From Candidatus Pelagibacter sp. (GTDB lineage Bacteria > Pseudomonadota > Alphaproteobacteria > Pelagibacterales > Pelagibacteraceae): 39,352 nt of DNA. The position numbers and the translations under genes were made by a program. Below are positions 1 through 7,666 of the stretch, piece after piece. How positions within the stretch are numbered: the first letter of the stretch is position 1; every line of letters starts with the position of its first letter. Under the pieces are notes generated by a model. That model did not search any database. It saw nothing but the letters and a program-made list of their open reading frames with translations, and had not been told where the DNA came from. The stretch covers positions 1-39,352 of the forward strand of contig NZJU01000046.1 in NCBI GenBank assembly GCA_002692325.1, read 5' to 3'.

Positions 1-1
1 A

Positions 2-16
2 GAACTTTTGTAGAAC
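2..16 (+). promoter_or_regulatory. SOS box (LexA operator) upstream of lexA
   Basis: The sequence shows GAAC at 2-5, seven bases, then GAAC at 13-16. This is the reverse complement of GTTC-N7-GTTC, the direct-repeat operator known for alphaproteobacterial LexA. It ends 22 bases before the chosen lexA ATG at 39, so autorepression is the natural reading. An overlapping inverted repeat, TAGAACA at 11-17 and TGTTCTA at 33-39, reaches the start codon and may be a second contact site. The promoter lies mostly outside the window. Confidence 0.75.
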
Positions 17-38
17 ATAGATGTACGAGGTTTGTTCT

Positions 39-713
39 ATGCTTACAAAAAAACAAAAAAACTTATTAATTTATATAAACAAGAAAATTAGGTCTTCTGG
101 AATATCTCCATCTTACGAAGAAATGAAAAACTCGCTCAACCTTAAGTCGAAATCAGGTATTCATAGACTAATTTCTGCCTTGGAAGAAAGAGGTTTTGTA
201 AAAAGATTAGCTCATAAAGCCAGAGCTTTAGAAGTAGTAAAGTTACCAGAAAATGCAAGTGCTAACGATATTTTTAACTCTTTTACACCCAGTATTATAA
301 AAGGTGGGTTAGATAAAACTGAGGGTAAATCTTCTAAGGTATCAGTTCTGGGAAGTATAGCTGCGGGGACGCCCATCGAAGCCATACAACAGGAAGTTGA
401 CAAGGTAGTTTTGCCTTCTGACTTACAAAACAATGGAGAGCATTTTGGTCTAAAGGTAAAAGGAGACTCTATGATTGAAGCTGGGATACACGATGGTGAC
501 ACAGTTATTATTAAAAAATCTTCAACAGCTGATAATGGGGAAATCGCAGTAGTATTAATTGATGATGAAGAGGCAACACTTAAAAGAATTAGAAAAAAAG
601 GTAAAACTATTGCTTTGGAAGCAGCAAATAAAAACTACGGTACAAAAATATATGCTTCAAATCGGATTAAGATACAAGGAAAACTTATTTCTTTATATAG
701 AAAATTCCACTAA
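39..713 (+). CDS. lexA: LexA repressor, SOS response regulator
   Basis: Represses DNA-damage-response genes and is inactivated by RecA-stimulated self-cleavage. From the ATG at 39 the protein is 224 residues. An N-terminal winged-helix DNA-binding domain (about 1-65) is followed by a linker and a C-terminal S24-type peptidase domain. The cleavage site Ala-Gly lies in SIAAGTP (about residues 109-110). The catalytic Ser is in GDSM (about 144) and the Lys in ATLKRI (about 182), so the self-cleavage machinery is complete. An ATG at 21 is also in frame, but the ATG at 39 fits better: homologues begin MLTKKQ and a GAGG ribosome site lies at 27-30. The SOS box just upstream supports the identity. 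gltX follows after 19 bases and is probably cotranscribed. Confidence 0.95.
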   Translation: MLTKKQKNLLIYINKKIRSSGISPSYEEMKNSLNLKSKSGIHRLISALEERGFVKRLAHKARALEVVKLPENASANDIFNSFTPSIIKGGLDKTEGKSSKVSVLGSIAAGTPIEAIQQEVDKVVLPSDLQNNGEHFGLKVKGDSMIEAGIHDGDTVIIKKSSTADNGEIAVVLIDDEEATLKRIRKKGKTIALEAANKNYGTKIYASNRIKIQGKLISLYRKFH

Positions 714-732
714 AATAGTCTAAAAATCTTAA

Positions 733-2121
733 ATGTCTTTTATTTGTAGGTTTGCACCCTCTCCAACTGGTCCATTACATATTGGTGGCATAAGAACTGC
801 ATTGTTCAACTGGTTGTTAGCAAAAAAAAATAAAGGTAGTTATTTTCTAAGAATTGAAGATACAGATAAAGAGAGATCTAAAGAAAAATTTAAAAGTCAA
901 ATAATATCATCGCTAGCATGGTTGGGGATTAAGCACGATGGTAATGAATATATTCAATCCAAAAATATTAAAAAACATGTAGAAATAGTAGAGGAATTAT
1001 TAAAAAAAGGTTTCGCATATAAGTGTTATTGTTCAGAAAAAGAAATCAACGACCAAAAAGAAAAATGTAAGCAACAAGGAATACCTTATATCTATAACAG
1101 AAAATGGAGAGATGCCAACGATTTAAAAATACCCGATGGAGTTGAACCTGTAATAAGATTTAAAAGTAAAATATCAGGAAATACAATTATAAAAGATTTA
1201 GTCCAGGGCGAAAGGAATATATCTAATTCTACAATTGAAGATTTTGTTATTTTAAGAAAAGATAAATCTCCGACATATCAATTATCAGCAACTGTTGACG
1301 ATCATGAGATGAAAATTACACATGTAATTAGAGGAGATGACCATATGATTAACTCATTTAAACAAAAACAAATTTATGATGCGATGGGATGGAAAACTCC
1401 AGAGTTTGCACATATTCCTTTAATTCATAGTGAACAAGGAAAAAAGTTGTCTAAAAGAGATAGCGCTTCTACTCTCGAAGATTATATGAAGATTGGAATT
1501 TTATCAGATGCCTTGAGAAATTATTTATTAAGACTAGGATGGTCTCATAAAGACAAAGAAATTTTTACTATACAAGAAAGTATAAATTTATTTGACTTGA
1601 AAGGTGTTGGAAAGTCTCCATCAAAACTTGACATGTCGAGGATATATTCAATAAATGAAACATATATAAAAACAATAGATGAAAAAGAATTATTTAATCT
1701 CTTAAAAAAATATGTCTCTAGTTACAAAAAACCATTTAATCAGTCTAAAGAAATGACTATTTTACAATCTATAAAATTTTTAAAAAATAAGGCCAAAACG
1801 TTAGAAGATATTTGGAAAAATACTCAATACATAATTAATGATAAGGTTGAAATTAGTCCAGATGATAGAAAACTTTTAAATGATTCATCAAAACAAATAG
1901 TGAAAGACTTTATAAAGGAGTACGAAAAAATAGATTCTTTTAATAAAGAAAATTTAGAGCCAATGGTGAAGTCTTTGATTGTTAAACATAATACGAATTT
2001 TAAAGGGGTTGGACAACCTTTGAGAATAGCATTAATTGGTTCAAGGTTCGGACCAGGTATATACGATATCATTATGTCTTTAGATAAAAGAGAAGTGATT
2101 AAGAGATTAAATAATATATAA
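733..2121 (+). CDS. gltX: Glutamate--tRNA ligase
   Basis: Charges tRNA(Glu) with glutamate using ATP; cytoplasmic class I synthetase. The 462-residue length is normal for bacterial GluRS. The class I signature HIGG is at 16-19 within PSPTGPLHIGG, and the KMSKS-type loop KKLSKR is at 237-242. The domain order is Rossmann catalytic fold, stem-contact fold, then an alpha-helical anticodon-binding region. A CYC motif near residue 100 resembles half of the zinc site in some GluRS. Many alphaproteobacteria carry two gltX paralogues, one able to charge tRNA(Gln), and the sequence alone does not tell which this is. The stop codon overlaps the start of the next gene by one base (TAATG), which suggests translational coupling. 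From memory of related genomes gltA often follows gltX; here it does not. Confidence 0.95.
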   Translation: MSFICRFAPSPTGPLHIGGIRTALFNWLLAKKNKGSYFLRIEDTDKERSKEKFKSQIISSLAWLGIKHDGNEYIQSKNIKKHVEIVEELLKKGFAYKCYCSEKEINDQKEKCKQQGIPYIYNRKWRDANDLKIPDGVEPVIRFKSKISGNTIIKDLVQGERNISNSTIEDFVILRKDKSPTYQLSATVDDHEMKITHVIRGDDHMINSFKQKQIYDAMGWKTPEFAHIPLIHSEQGKKLSKRDSASTLEDYMKIGILSDALRNYLLRLGWSHKDKEIFTIQESINLFDLKGVGKSPSKLDMSRIYSINETYIKTIDEKELFNLLKKYVSSYKKPFNQSKEMTILQSIKFLKNKAKTLEDIWKNTQYIINDKVEISPDDRKLLNDSSKQIVKDFIKEYEKIDSFNKENLEPMVKSLIVKHNTNFKGVGQPLRIALIGSRFGPGIYDIIMSLDKREVIKRLNNI

Positions 2122-2891
2122 TGAGTGAAGTAAAATCTTTTCGAGTGAGAAAAAGTTCTATTTATAATAAAGATACTAGTACTCCATTTAAAATTAGTAG
2201 ATCAAAGTTTTTTGATTTTTTAAATTGCAAAAGATGTTTTTATTTAGACAGAGTTAAAGGTTTAAAAGAACCGTCAACCCCCCCTTATACATTAAATAAT
2301 ACTGTTGATGAACTGCTAAAAAAAGAATTTGATATATTCAGATCTAAACAAAAACCTCATCCAATTATGATTAAAAATAAATTAGACTTCGTGCCATTTG
2401 AACATAAAGATTTAAATACTTGGAGAAATTCATTAAAAGGAGGGATTTCCTACTTGGATAAAAATACTAACTTAATTTTACATGGCGGTATCGATGACAT
2501 ATGGTTTGATTTAAAAAAAAAAGAATTGGTTGTTGTAGATTATAAAGCACAGTCTTCGAACTATCCTGTTGCTGTCACATCTTATTTAGACTCTACATGG
2601 CGCAGGAGTTACAAGTTACAGATGGATATTTATGTTTACATTTTAAGAAAAATGAAATTAAAAGTTTCAAATTTAAGTTATTTTTTGGTTTGTAACGCTG
2701 AAAAGAATATAAATAGTTTTAATGAAAATATAACATTTAAGACTTATCTTATCCCATATTCTACGAATACTTTATGGATAGAAAGTCAAATTATTAAGAT
2801 GAAAAAATTGTTGGATAGTGATAGAATACCTGAAATAAATCTTTTTTGTGAAAAATGTGCCTATTTAAAAGGAGCAAAAAAATATTTTTAA
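2121..2891 (+). CDS. PD-(D/E)XK nuclease, RecB/Cas4-like, with putative Fe-S or zinc cysteines
   Basis: A 256-residue protein that I recognise by motif rather than by name. The RecB-family nuclease core is visible: HGGIDDIW (121-128, acidic D125), VVVDYK (137-142, D140 and K142) and QMDIY (Q167, Y171), the QxxxY motif of the RecB/AddB/Cas4 group. The core is flanked by an N-terminal CKRC (C36, C39) and a C-terminal CEKC (C243, C246). This recalls the Cas4/AddB arrangement in which cysteines at both ends hold an iron-sulfur cluster, although Cas4 usually has one plus three. Inferred activity is DNA end processing or exonuclease. There is no helicase domain, no cas gene and no CRISPR array in the window. 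It overlaps gltX by one base and lies two genes from lexA, so a DNA-repair role is plausible but unproven. Confidence 0.7.
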   Translation: MSEVKSFRVRKSSIYNKDTSTPFKISRSKFFDFLNCKRCFYLDRVKGLKEPSTPPYTLNNTVDELLKKEFDIFRSKQKPHPIMIKNKLDFVPFEHKDLNTWRNSLKGGISYLDKNTNLILHGGIDDIWFDLKKKELVVVDYKAQSSNYPVAVTSYLDSTWRRSYKLQMDIYVYILRKMKLKVSNLSYFLVCNAEKNINSFNENITFKTYLIPYSTNTLWIESQIIKMKKLLDSDRIPEINLFCEKCAYLKGAKKYF

Positions 2892-3017
2892 ATGATGACA
2901 ATTTTATTTATAATTACTATCTTAATTTTTTTAGCCTATTATATATTTAGGCCAGTTTCAAAAAAAGAATTAAAAAAGTTTCAAGAAAATGACAATTGGT
3001 CAAATATGGGCTTTTAG
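2892..3017 (+). CDS. Small single-pass membrane protein, unknown function
   Basis: A 41-residue reading frame beginning with ATG directly after the TAA of the nuclease gene, with no spacer. Residues about 3-19 are a continuous hydrophobic stretch (Ile, Leu, Phe, Thr, Ala, Tyr) long enough for one membrane span. A positively charged segment rich in Lys follows, then a short tail ending NMGF. The predicted topology is N-terminus outside or in the membrane and a basic tail in the cytoplasm. The frame overlaps the end of the convergent lpxB by 18 bases. I do not recognise a family. A chance frame is possible at this AT content, but the exact abutment and sensible membrane-protein composition favour a real gene. 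Confidence 0.45.
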   Translation: MMTILFIITILIFLAYYIFRPVSKKELKKFQENDNWSNMGF

Positions 3018-4130
3018 AAAGTTTGCTACATTTTCTGAGGGAGAAGTTTTTGTTGTAAATTCTTTTAAAACTTTTTGAGTCTCCTCAGTTTGATCTGACA
3101 TTTTTTTTGTATTCTCCATAAAGCTCGAAACCATTTGAAAGATGCTATCTGGATTACAATTTGATTGAAGTAACTCAGGTATTATCATCTTATCTGCAGC
3201 TATATTTATAATGTTTACATATTTAACCTTTACTAAAAATTTGACTAATAAAAAATTAATTAAATTAATTTTATAGATCACTATTGACGGAATTTTTTTA
3301 TAACTTACTTCTAAAGATATAGTGCCTGACTTTGTAATTGCAAAGATAGATCTTTCAATAATGTAACCTTTAATTTTTTCATCACTAACAATATCGTAAT
3401 TATCTATATTTGATTTTTTTAAAATATTTTCCAAATTATTTCTAAGGTCCTGAGTTGTATGAAATACATATAAGAAGTCTTGATATTTAAAGTTCATCAA
3501 TTTGATAAAATTGATCAATATTGGCATCAATACCTCCATCTCTGAAATTCTGCTTCCTGGAAAAATTGAGATTATCGCTTTATTTTTTCCAATAATTTGA
3601 CCAATATCAATTTTGGCTTCATTGCTCTTTTCTAGTAAAGGATGGCCAACAAACTTGCAACTAACATTTTCTTTTTCAAAATATTGTTTTTCAAATTTAA
3701 AAAGTAAAAGAATGTGGTCTATAAACTTTTTAATTTTTTTTACTCTACCTTCTCTCCAAACCCACACTTGTGGAGCAACAAAATGAATAGTTTTAATTTT
3801 AGGCGCCATTTTTTTTACTATTTCAGCTACTCTTAATGTAAAATCAGGACTATCGACTGAAAAAAGAATATCGGGGTTAAACTTTATAATTTGATTAGCT
3901 GTTTCTTTAATATTTTTTTTAATTTTAAATATATTTAAAAATACTTTTGTAAAACCAAGATATGTTACATCATTTAATTCTTTAATGGAATTTATTCCAA
4001 GTCTTTTCAGATGTTCTCCTCCCAAACAAAGAAATTGTAAATCTATGTTATCTTTATTGAGATTTTTTACAACTTGAGCTGCTAATTTATCACCCGATGG
4101 TTCCCCGGTTAGTATAAATATTTTTTTCAT
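3000..4130 (-). CDS. lpxB: Lipid-A-disaccharide synthase
   Basis: Condenses UDP-2,3-diacylglucosamine with lipid X to form the lipid A disaccharide, at the inner face of the inner membrane. It is a GT-B glycosyltransferase of family GT19. The 376-residue length is typical. Family signatures are the N-terminal GEPSGD (9-14), PQVWVWREGR in the middle, GHPLLE, and FPGSR in the nucleotide-binding half. It is the last gene of the minus-strand lpx cluster and lies four bases after lpxI. Its 3' end overlaps a small convergent plus-strand frame. Confidence 0.95.
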   Translation of the reverse strand: MKKIFILTGEPSGDKLAAQVVKNLNKDNIDLQFLCLGGEHLKRLGINSIKELNDVTYLGFTKVFLNIFKIKKNIKETANQIIKFNPDILFSVDSPDFTLRVAEIVKKMAPKIKTIHFVAPQVWVWREGRVKKIKKFIDHILLLFKFEKQYFEKENVSCKFVGHPLLEKSNEAKIDIGQIIGKNKAIISIFPGSRISEMEVLMPILINFIKLMNFKYQDFLYVFHTTQDLRNNLENILKKSNIDNYDIVSDEKIKGYIIERSIFAITKSGTISLEVSYKKIPSIVIYKINLINFLLVKFLVKVKYVNIINIAADKMIIPELLQSNCNPDSIFQMVSSFMENTKKMSDQTEETQKVLKEFTTKTSPSENVANFLKAHI

Positions 4131-4134
4131 CTAT

Positions 4135-4929
4135 TTATAAAACTTTAATAAACATTTTGTTTTGATTAGCAAAACTAATACATTTTTTTTTATTCAAAAC
4201 AATATTTTGATTACCTTTTAAAACAATCCCTTTTAATCTAGCTTTTTTACATTGCATTATGGTTTCTAAGCCTATTGTTGGTAAGTCTATTCTTAAATCT
4301 TGTTTTTTTTTTGGAAATTTAGCAAGAACACCATCCATCTTATTTTTTTTATTTTTACAAGCTCTGAGCATAGCTTGTGTTCCATTTTTACCCTCGATTT
4401 TTATTAATTTATTATTTCTTACTACTGCGCCCTGACTATAATTATATTTTCCAAGATTATTAAGTATTATAATTGCTTTTTTAATATCTCTAAAGTCATT
4501 ACTGTTTGGTCTCAATTTAGTATAGTTATTTTTTTTTAAAGTAAGCTCAGGATTAAAAGTTAATGAATTTAAAGTTTGAATTTTTTGACTCCTAAAAATT
4601 TTTATTATTTCACTCAATAATGCTGCATCGCCCAATTTAGAACTTTTAATTATTCTTGGTAGATAAAAGACTCCCTTGAGATCAAATTTTGATATTTTAA
4701 AATTTGGTTTTTTCACTTTTCCAGCGAAGATAATTTTTTTACAATTATTTTTTTTTAAAATCTGAATTATTTTACCAAATTGTCCGACTTTAACATGATA
4801 AGAATTCTTATCTTTTTTAAATTCATTTTTGTTTGTTAAATCAATTATTAGATATTTTATCTTTATTTTTTTTATTTTTTTTAAAATTTCTTTTGGAAAT
4901 TCAGTTTCTCCAAAAATTAAACCAATCAT
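4135..4929 (-). CDS. lpxI: UDP-2,3-diacylglucosamine pyrophosphatase LpxI (DUF1009)
   Basis: Hydrolyses UDP-2,3-diacylglucosamine to lipid X and UMP. It is the alphaproteobacterial replacement for LpxH. The 264 residues match LpxI length. Recognisable segments are the N-terminal GLIFGETEFP, VGQFGKI, FAGKVKKP, LGDAALLSEI, and the C-terminal LRIDLPTIGLETI, a hallmark of the DUF1009 domain. The usual EGTD-like segment appears here as EGKNGTQAML. It sits between lpxA and lpxB, the expected place, with gaps of three and four bases. The protein is very lysine-rich, in line with the AT bias of the window. Confidence 0.9.
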   Translation of the reverse strand: MIGLIFGETEFPKEILKKIKKIKIKYLIIDLTNKNEFKKDKNSYHVKVGQFGKIIQILKKNNCKKIIFAGKVKKPNFKISKFDLKGVFYLPRIIKSSKLGDAALLSEIIKIFRSQKIQTLNSLTFNPELTLKKNNYTKLRPNSNDFRDIKKAIIILNNLGKYNYSQGAVVRNNKLIKIEGKNGTQAMLRACKNKKNKMDGVLAKFPKKKQDLRIDLPTIGLETIMQCKKARLKGIVLKGNQNIVLNKKKCISFANQNKMFIKVL

Positions 4930-4932
4930 ATA

Positions 4933-5715
4933 TTAATAATCTTCTGGAGTGCAAATAGGTCTCTTTTTATCTTTAACAATAAAAGAAATTACCTCATTAA
5001 TTAACTCATTACTTTTAAATTTACCGTTAATCTTATCTAAGTTTTTATGAAGATCCTTTGTGTTAAATATCTCTTTATAAGCTTGATTAAGCTCAATAAT
5101 TTTTTGATTATCATATTTTTTTCTTCGTAAACCTATCAGATTCAAACCCTGTAAATAATTTCTATTACCGATAGATAATCCAAATGGTATTACATCTTTT
5201 AACACTCCGGTCATGCCTCCAATCATTGCCAATCTTCCTATTCTAGTAAATTGTTGAACTGCTGAATTTCCCCCAATAATTACTGAGTCTTCAATTGTTA
5301 CGTGCCCGCCTAGCGGAACATTGTTAGCTATGATCACATTGTTTCCAATTTTACAATCGTGTGCAATATGTGAAGATATCATAAGCAAACAATTGTCTCC
5401 TATCTCAGTTTTTAAGCCCCCACCTTTTGTTCCTGGATTAATTGTGACATATTCTCTAATAATATTGTTTTCGCCAATTACCAAACTATTAACTTCACCC
5501 TCGAATTTAAGATCTTGTGGCTGAGTTCCTATGCTAGCAAATGGAAATATTTTAGTTCCTTTTCCCACTATAGTATTTCCCTCTATGTGAACATTTGATA
5601 TCAATTCTACATTTTCTGATAAAGTAACACCCTCTCCAACAAAACAAAAAGGACCTATCTTAACGTTTTTGGCAATTTTTGCTTTGGAGCTTATTAAACT
5701 TAATTTATCAATCAT
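4933..5715 (-). CDS. lpxA: Acyl-ACP--UDP-N-acetylglucosamine O-acyltransferase
   Basis: Catalyses the first step of lipid A synthesis, moving a 3-hydroxyacyl chain from ACP to the 3-OH of UDP-GlcNAc. The 260-residue protein has a left-handed beta-helix built of hexapeptide repeats over about residues 5-190, then a helical C-terminal domain. The catalytic histidine lies in SHIAHDCKIGNN, the equivalent of the E. coli His125 region. IGTQPQDLKFEGE is a conserved LpxA motif. Its start lies inside the end of fabZ (8-base overlap), so the two are likely translationally coupled, which suits enzymes that share the acyl-ACP pool. Confidence 0.96.
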   Translation of the reverse strand: MIDKLSLISSKAKIAKNVKIGPFCFVGEGVTLSENVELISNVHIEGNTIVGKGTKIFPFASIGTQPQDLKFEGEVNSLVIGENNIIREYVTINPGTKGGGLKTEIGDNCLLMISSHIAHDCKIGNNVIIANNVPLGGHVTIEDSVIIGGNSAVQQFTRIGRLAMIGGMTGVLKDVIPFGLSIGNRNYLQGLNLIGLRRKKYDNQKIIELNQAYKEIFNTKDLHKNLDKINGKFKSNELINEVISFIVKDKKRPICTPEDY

Positions 5716-6166
5716 TTTTTCTATCTACTATTGTTGCTGACCACTCAGCATCTGCCATTCTTTTACCATTAACTTTCGCAGTCCCTTTATATTTCCATAC
5801 TCTGCCGTGAGACCTAATTGCCTCAATGTCTAAATTTAATTCACAATCAGGTATTACTGGATTCCTAAATTTTGCTTTTTCAACACTCATTAAATAAACG
5901 AGCTTATTTGCATATTCTTTAGGATCTATGCCATGAGCTGTTAAAGCAGCTGCAGCTTGACCAAAAGCTTCTACTATTAAAACTCCGGGCAAAACAGGCT
6001 GATTTGGAAAATGTCCCTGAACATAAAAACCATTTTTTTTTACATACATTATTGCAGTAGCTGATTTTAATGGAATTATGTTAATTAATTTATCGATTAA
6101 TAACATTGGCTCTCTATGCGGTAAAAGCTTTTCAATTTTTTTTTTATCTATTTCAGTTTCTCTCAT
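5708..6166 (-). CDS. fabZ: 3-hydroxyacyl-ACP dehydratase FabZ
   Basis: Dehydrates 3-hydroxyacyl-ACP in fatty acid elongation and competes with LpxA and LpxD for substrate. The 152-residue hot-dog-fold protein has LLPHREPMLLIDK near the N-terminus and the active-site segment GHFPNQPVLPGVLIVEAFGQ with catalytic His and Glu. An A10 tract near codons 6-9 (the DKKKIE region) stays in frame, a useful comparison with the out-of-frame A9 in uppS. It is located between lpxD (one-base gap) and lpxA (8-base overlap), the usual proteobacterial order. Confidence 0.96.
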   Translation of the reverse strand: MRETEIDKKKIEKLLPHREPMLLIDKLINIIPLKSATAIMYVKKNGFYVQGHFPNQPVLPGVLIVEAFGQAAAALTAHGIDPKEYANKLVYLMSVEKAKFRNPVIPDCELNLDIEAIRSHGRVWKYKGTAKVNGKRMADAEWSATIVDRKND

Positions 6167-6167
6167 T

Positions 6168-7127
6168 TTAATCTTTAATATTTTTCTTTAAAAATTCTTT
6201 TAAAGGCACAGCTGGATATCCCATTACCATTTGATTATCCTCTATGTCTTTTATTACTCCACTCCCTCCACCAATTTTGACATTATTACCAATTTTTAAA
6301 TGACCTGAGATACCAGCCTGACCACCGATGGAGACATTATCTCCAATAGTGCTACTTCCTGCAATTCCTACTTGGCCTGCGATCATACAATTATTTCCTA
6401 TTTTAACATTATGCGCTACATGAACTTGGTTATCTAAGTAAGTATTTTTTCCGATTATAGTGTCACTTACTGACCCTCTATCTATCGTACAACCTGATGC
6501 AATCTCAACATTTTCGGAAATTAATACTCTACCAATGTGAGACATTTTTAAATTTTTTCCCTTTATTGGTAAGAATCCAAAACCCTTTAAACCAATGTTG
6601 CATCCACTCTGAATTACTACATTATTATCAATTATGCAGTTTTTAAAATGATTGTTTGATCCAATTATCACTTTTTCCCCTATGATTACGTTTTGTTCGA
6701 TAACATTATTGCTCCCAATTAAAGTGTGTTTACCAATTTTTACGTTATTTCCTAATAAAACATTATTTCCAAAGCTTACTTTAGAATATTTACTTTTTTT
6801 TGCCTCTTTAACTGTTTCGTCGAGACTGTCAACATCAGCCGTAGGATAAAATTGTTTTAAAATTGTTGCTAGATCGAACAATACATTTCTTACATTAATT
6901 TTAATACATTTTTTTGGTAGAAAATGTGATAATTTTTCAGAAGTGATACACGCACCAGCTTTGGTAATTTGCGCGTATTTTTTATATCTAACATTTTCAA
7001 AAAAAGATATATCGTTCTCGTTTGCTTTATCTAGAGTCTTAACATCTTTTATGAATACATCACTATCAAAAGATTTCTTTGGAAACATTTTTGAAAGTTT
7101 AATAGGTTTTTTTTTTTTAAAAAACAA
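6168..7127 (-). CDS. lpxD: UDP-3-O-(3-hydroxyacyl)glucosamine N-acyltransferase
   Basis: Adds the second, N-linked hydroxyacyl chain in lipid A synthesis. It has 319 residues: an N-terminal uridine-binding domain (about 1-95) followed by hexapeptide repeats forming a left-handed beta-helix (about 105-300). The catalytic histidine region is NQVHVAHNVKIGNN. The start appears to be TTG at 7127, because a perfect AGGAGG lies six bases upstream at 7134-7139. The alternative ATG at 7088 would remove 13 residues. Immediately after the start the coding strand has TTTTTT and then twelve A in a row (F-F-K-K-K-K), a slippage-prone tract. The gene follows ompH by 15 bases. Confidence 0.93.
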   Translation of the reverse strand: MFFKKKKPIKLSKMFPKKSFDSDVFIKDVKTLDKANENDISFFENVRYKKYAQITKAGACITSEKLSHFLPKKCIKINVRNVLFDLATILKQFYPTADVDSLDETVKEAKKSKYSKVSFGNNVLLGNNVKIGKHTLIGSNNVIEQNVIIGEKVIIGSNNHFKNCIIDNNVVIQSGCNIGLKGFGFLPIKGKNLKMSHIGRVLISENVEIASGCTIDRGSVSDTIIGKNTYLDNQVHVAHNVKIGNNCMIAGQVGIAGSSTIGDNVSIGGQAGISGHLKIGNNVKIGGGSGVIKDIEDNQMVMGYPAVPLKEFLKKNIKD

Positions 7128-7133
7128 TCCTAT

Positions 7134-7139
7134 CCTCCT
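7134..7139 (-). promoter_or_regulatory. Consensus Shine-Dalgarno AGGAGG for lpxD
   Basis: Read on the minus strand this is AGGAGG, followed by six bases and the TTG at 7127. A perfect ribosome site is rare in this window, and its spacing decides the TTG start of lpxD over the in-frame ATG at 7088. Confidence 0.75.
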
Positions 7140-7142
7140 AGG

Positions 7143-7661
7143 CTAATTCAAATTGAGCGATTTAATTTCTTTATTTAGTAAATCTGTTATTTGTTTCGTT
7201 ATTTCTAAGCTGCTATCACCTAAAAGAACATTCTTCTTATCAACAAGTATTTTGATATTATTAGTCTTCATATAATTTTTCATTATAGGGTTCAACACAC
7301 TCAAAAGTTTTTTTCTTGAATCAGATCTTTTTTTGTCAATACTGGCAATAAAATTTCTTTTATTCGATTGGATTGTTGCTACCCTCTGTCTAAGCTCTGT
7401 TAACTGTTTTTTATATTCTTCATTTTTTAAAACATTTTTTTTGGCTATTAACGCCTTTTCATCCTCCAAAATTTTTTTCTCCATTTTAGAAAAGTTTTCA
7501 TTTTCAGTTTTAATCTTTTTTTTTAAATATTCTTGTGCTTCTTTTCCAGCTTTACTTTGATTTAAGACATAAGAGAAATCTACAAAATAAATTATTTCCG
7601 CTCTAAGTGCATTAACACTGAAAAATATAGATAAAAGAATTGTAAAAAAAAATTTTTTCAT
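7143..7661 (-). CDS. OmpH/Skp-family periplasmic chaperone
   Basis: Periplasmic holdase that carries unfolded outer-membrane proteins to the BAM complex. The 172 residues begin with a signal peptide (MKKFFFTILLSIFFSVNALRA, cleavage near residue 21). The mature start, EIIYFVDFSYVLNQSKAGKEA, is typical of Skp/OmpH (compare VDxxxVLNxSxAGK). The middle is a long charged coiled coil rich in Lys and Glu, the tentacles of the Skp trimer. It lies between bamA and lpxD, the standard location of skp, five bases after bamA. Confidence 0.88.
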   Translation of the reverse strand: MKKFFFTILLSIFFSVNALRAEIIYFVDFSYVLNQSKAGKEAQEYLKKKIKTENENFSKMEKKILEDEKALIAKKNVLKNEEYKKQLTELRQRVATIQSNKRNFIASIDKKRSDSRKKLLSVLNPIMKNYMKTNNIKILVDKKNVLLGDSSLEITKQITDLLNKEIKSLNLN

Positions 7662-7666
7662 TTTTT

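Noticed and set aside
2121..2891. CRISPR-Cas system suggested by the Cas4-like nuclease
   Set aside because: No other cas gene and no repeat-spacer array is visible anywhere in the window. The motifs are shared by many RecB-type nucleases.
2975..3005. Intrinsic terminator between the convergent lpxB and small membrane gene
   Set aside because: Only a four-base-pair stem (TGAC/GTCA) near T-rich sequence can be drawn, which is too weak in this composition.
5321..5524. Plus-strand frames opposite lpxA, lpxD, bamA, dnaE, rnj and nuo genes
   Set aside because: They are antisense shadows of well-supported genes, with no ribosome sites or family motifs noticed.
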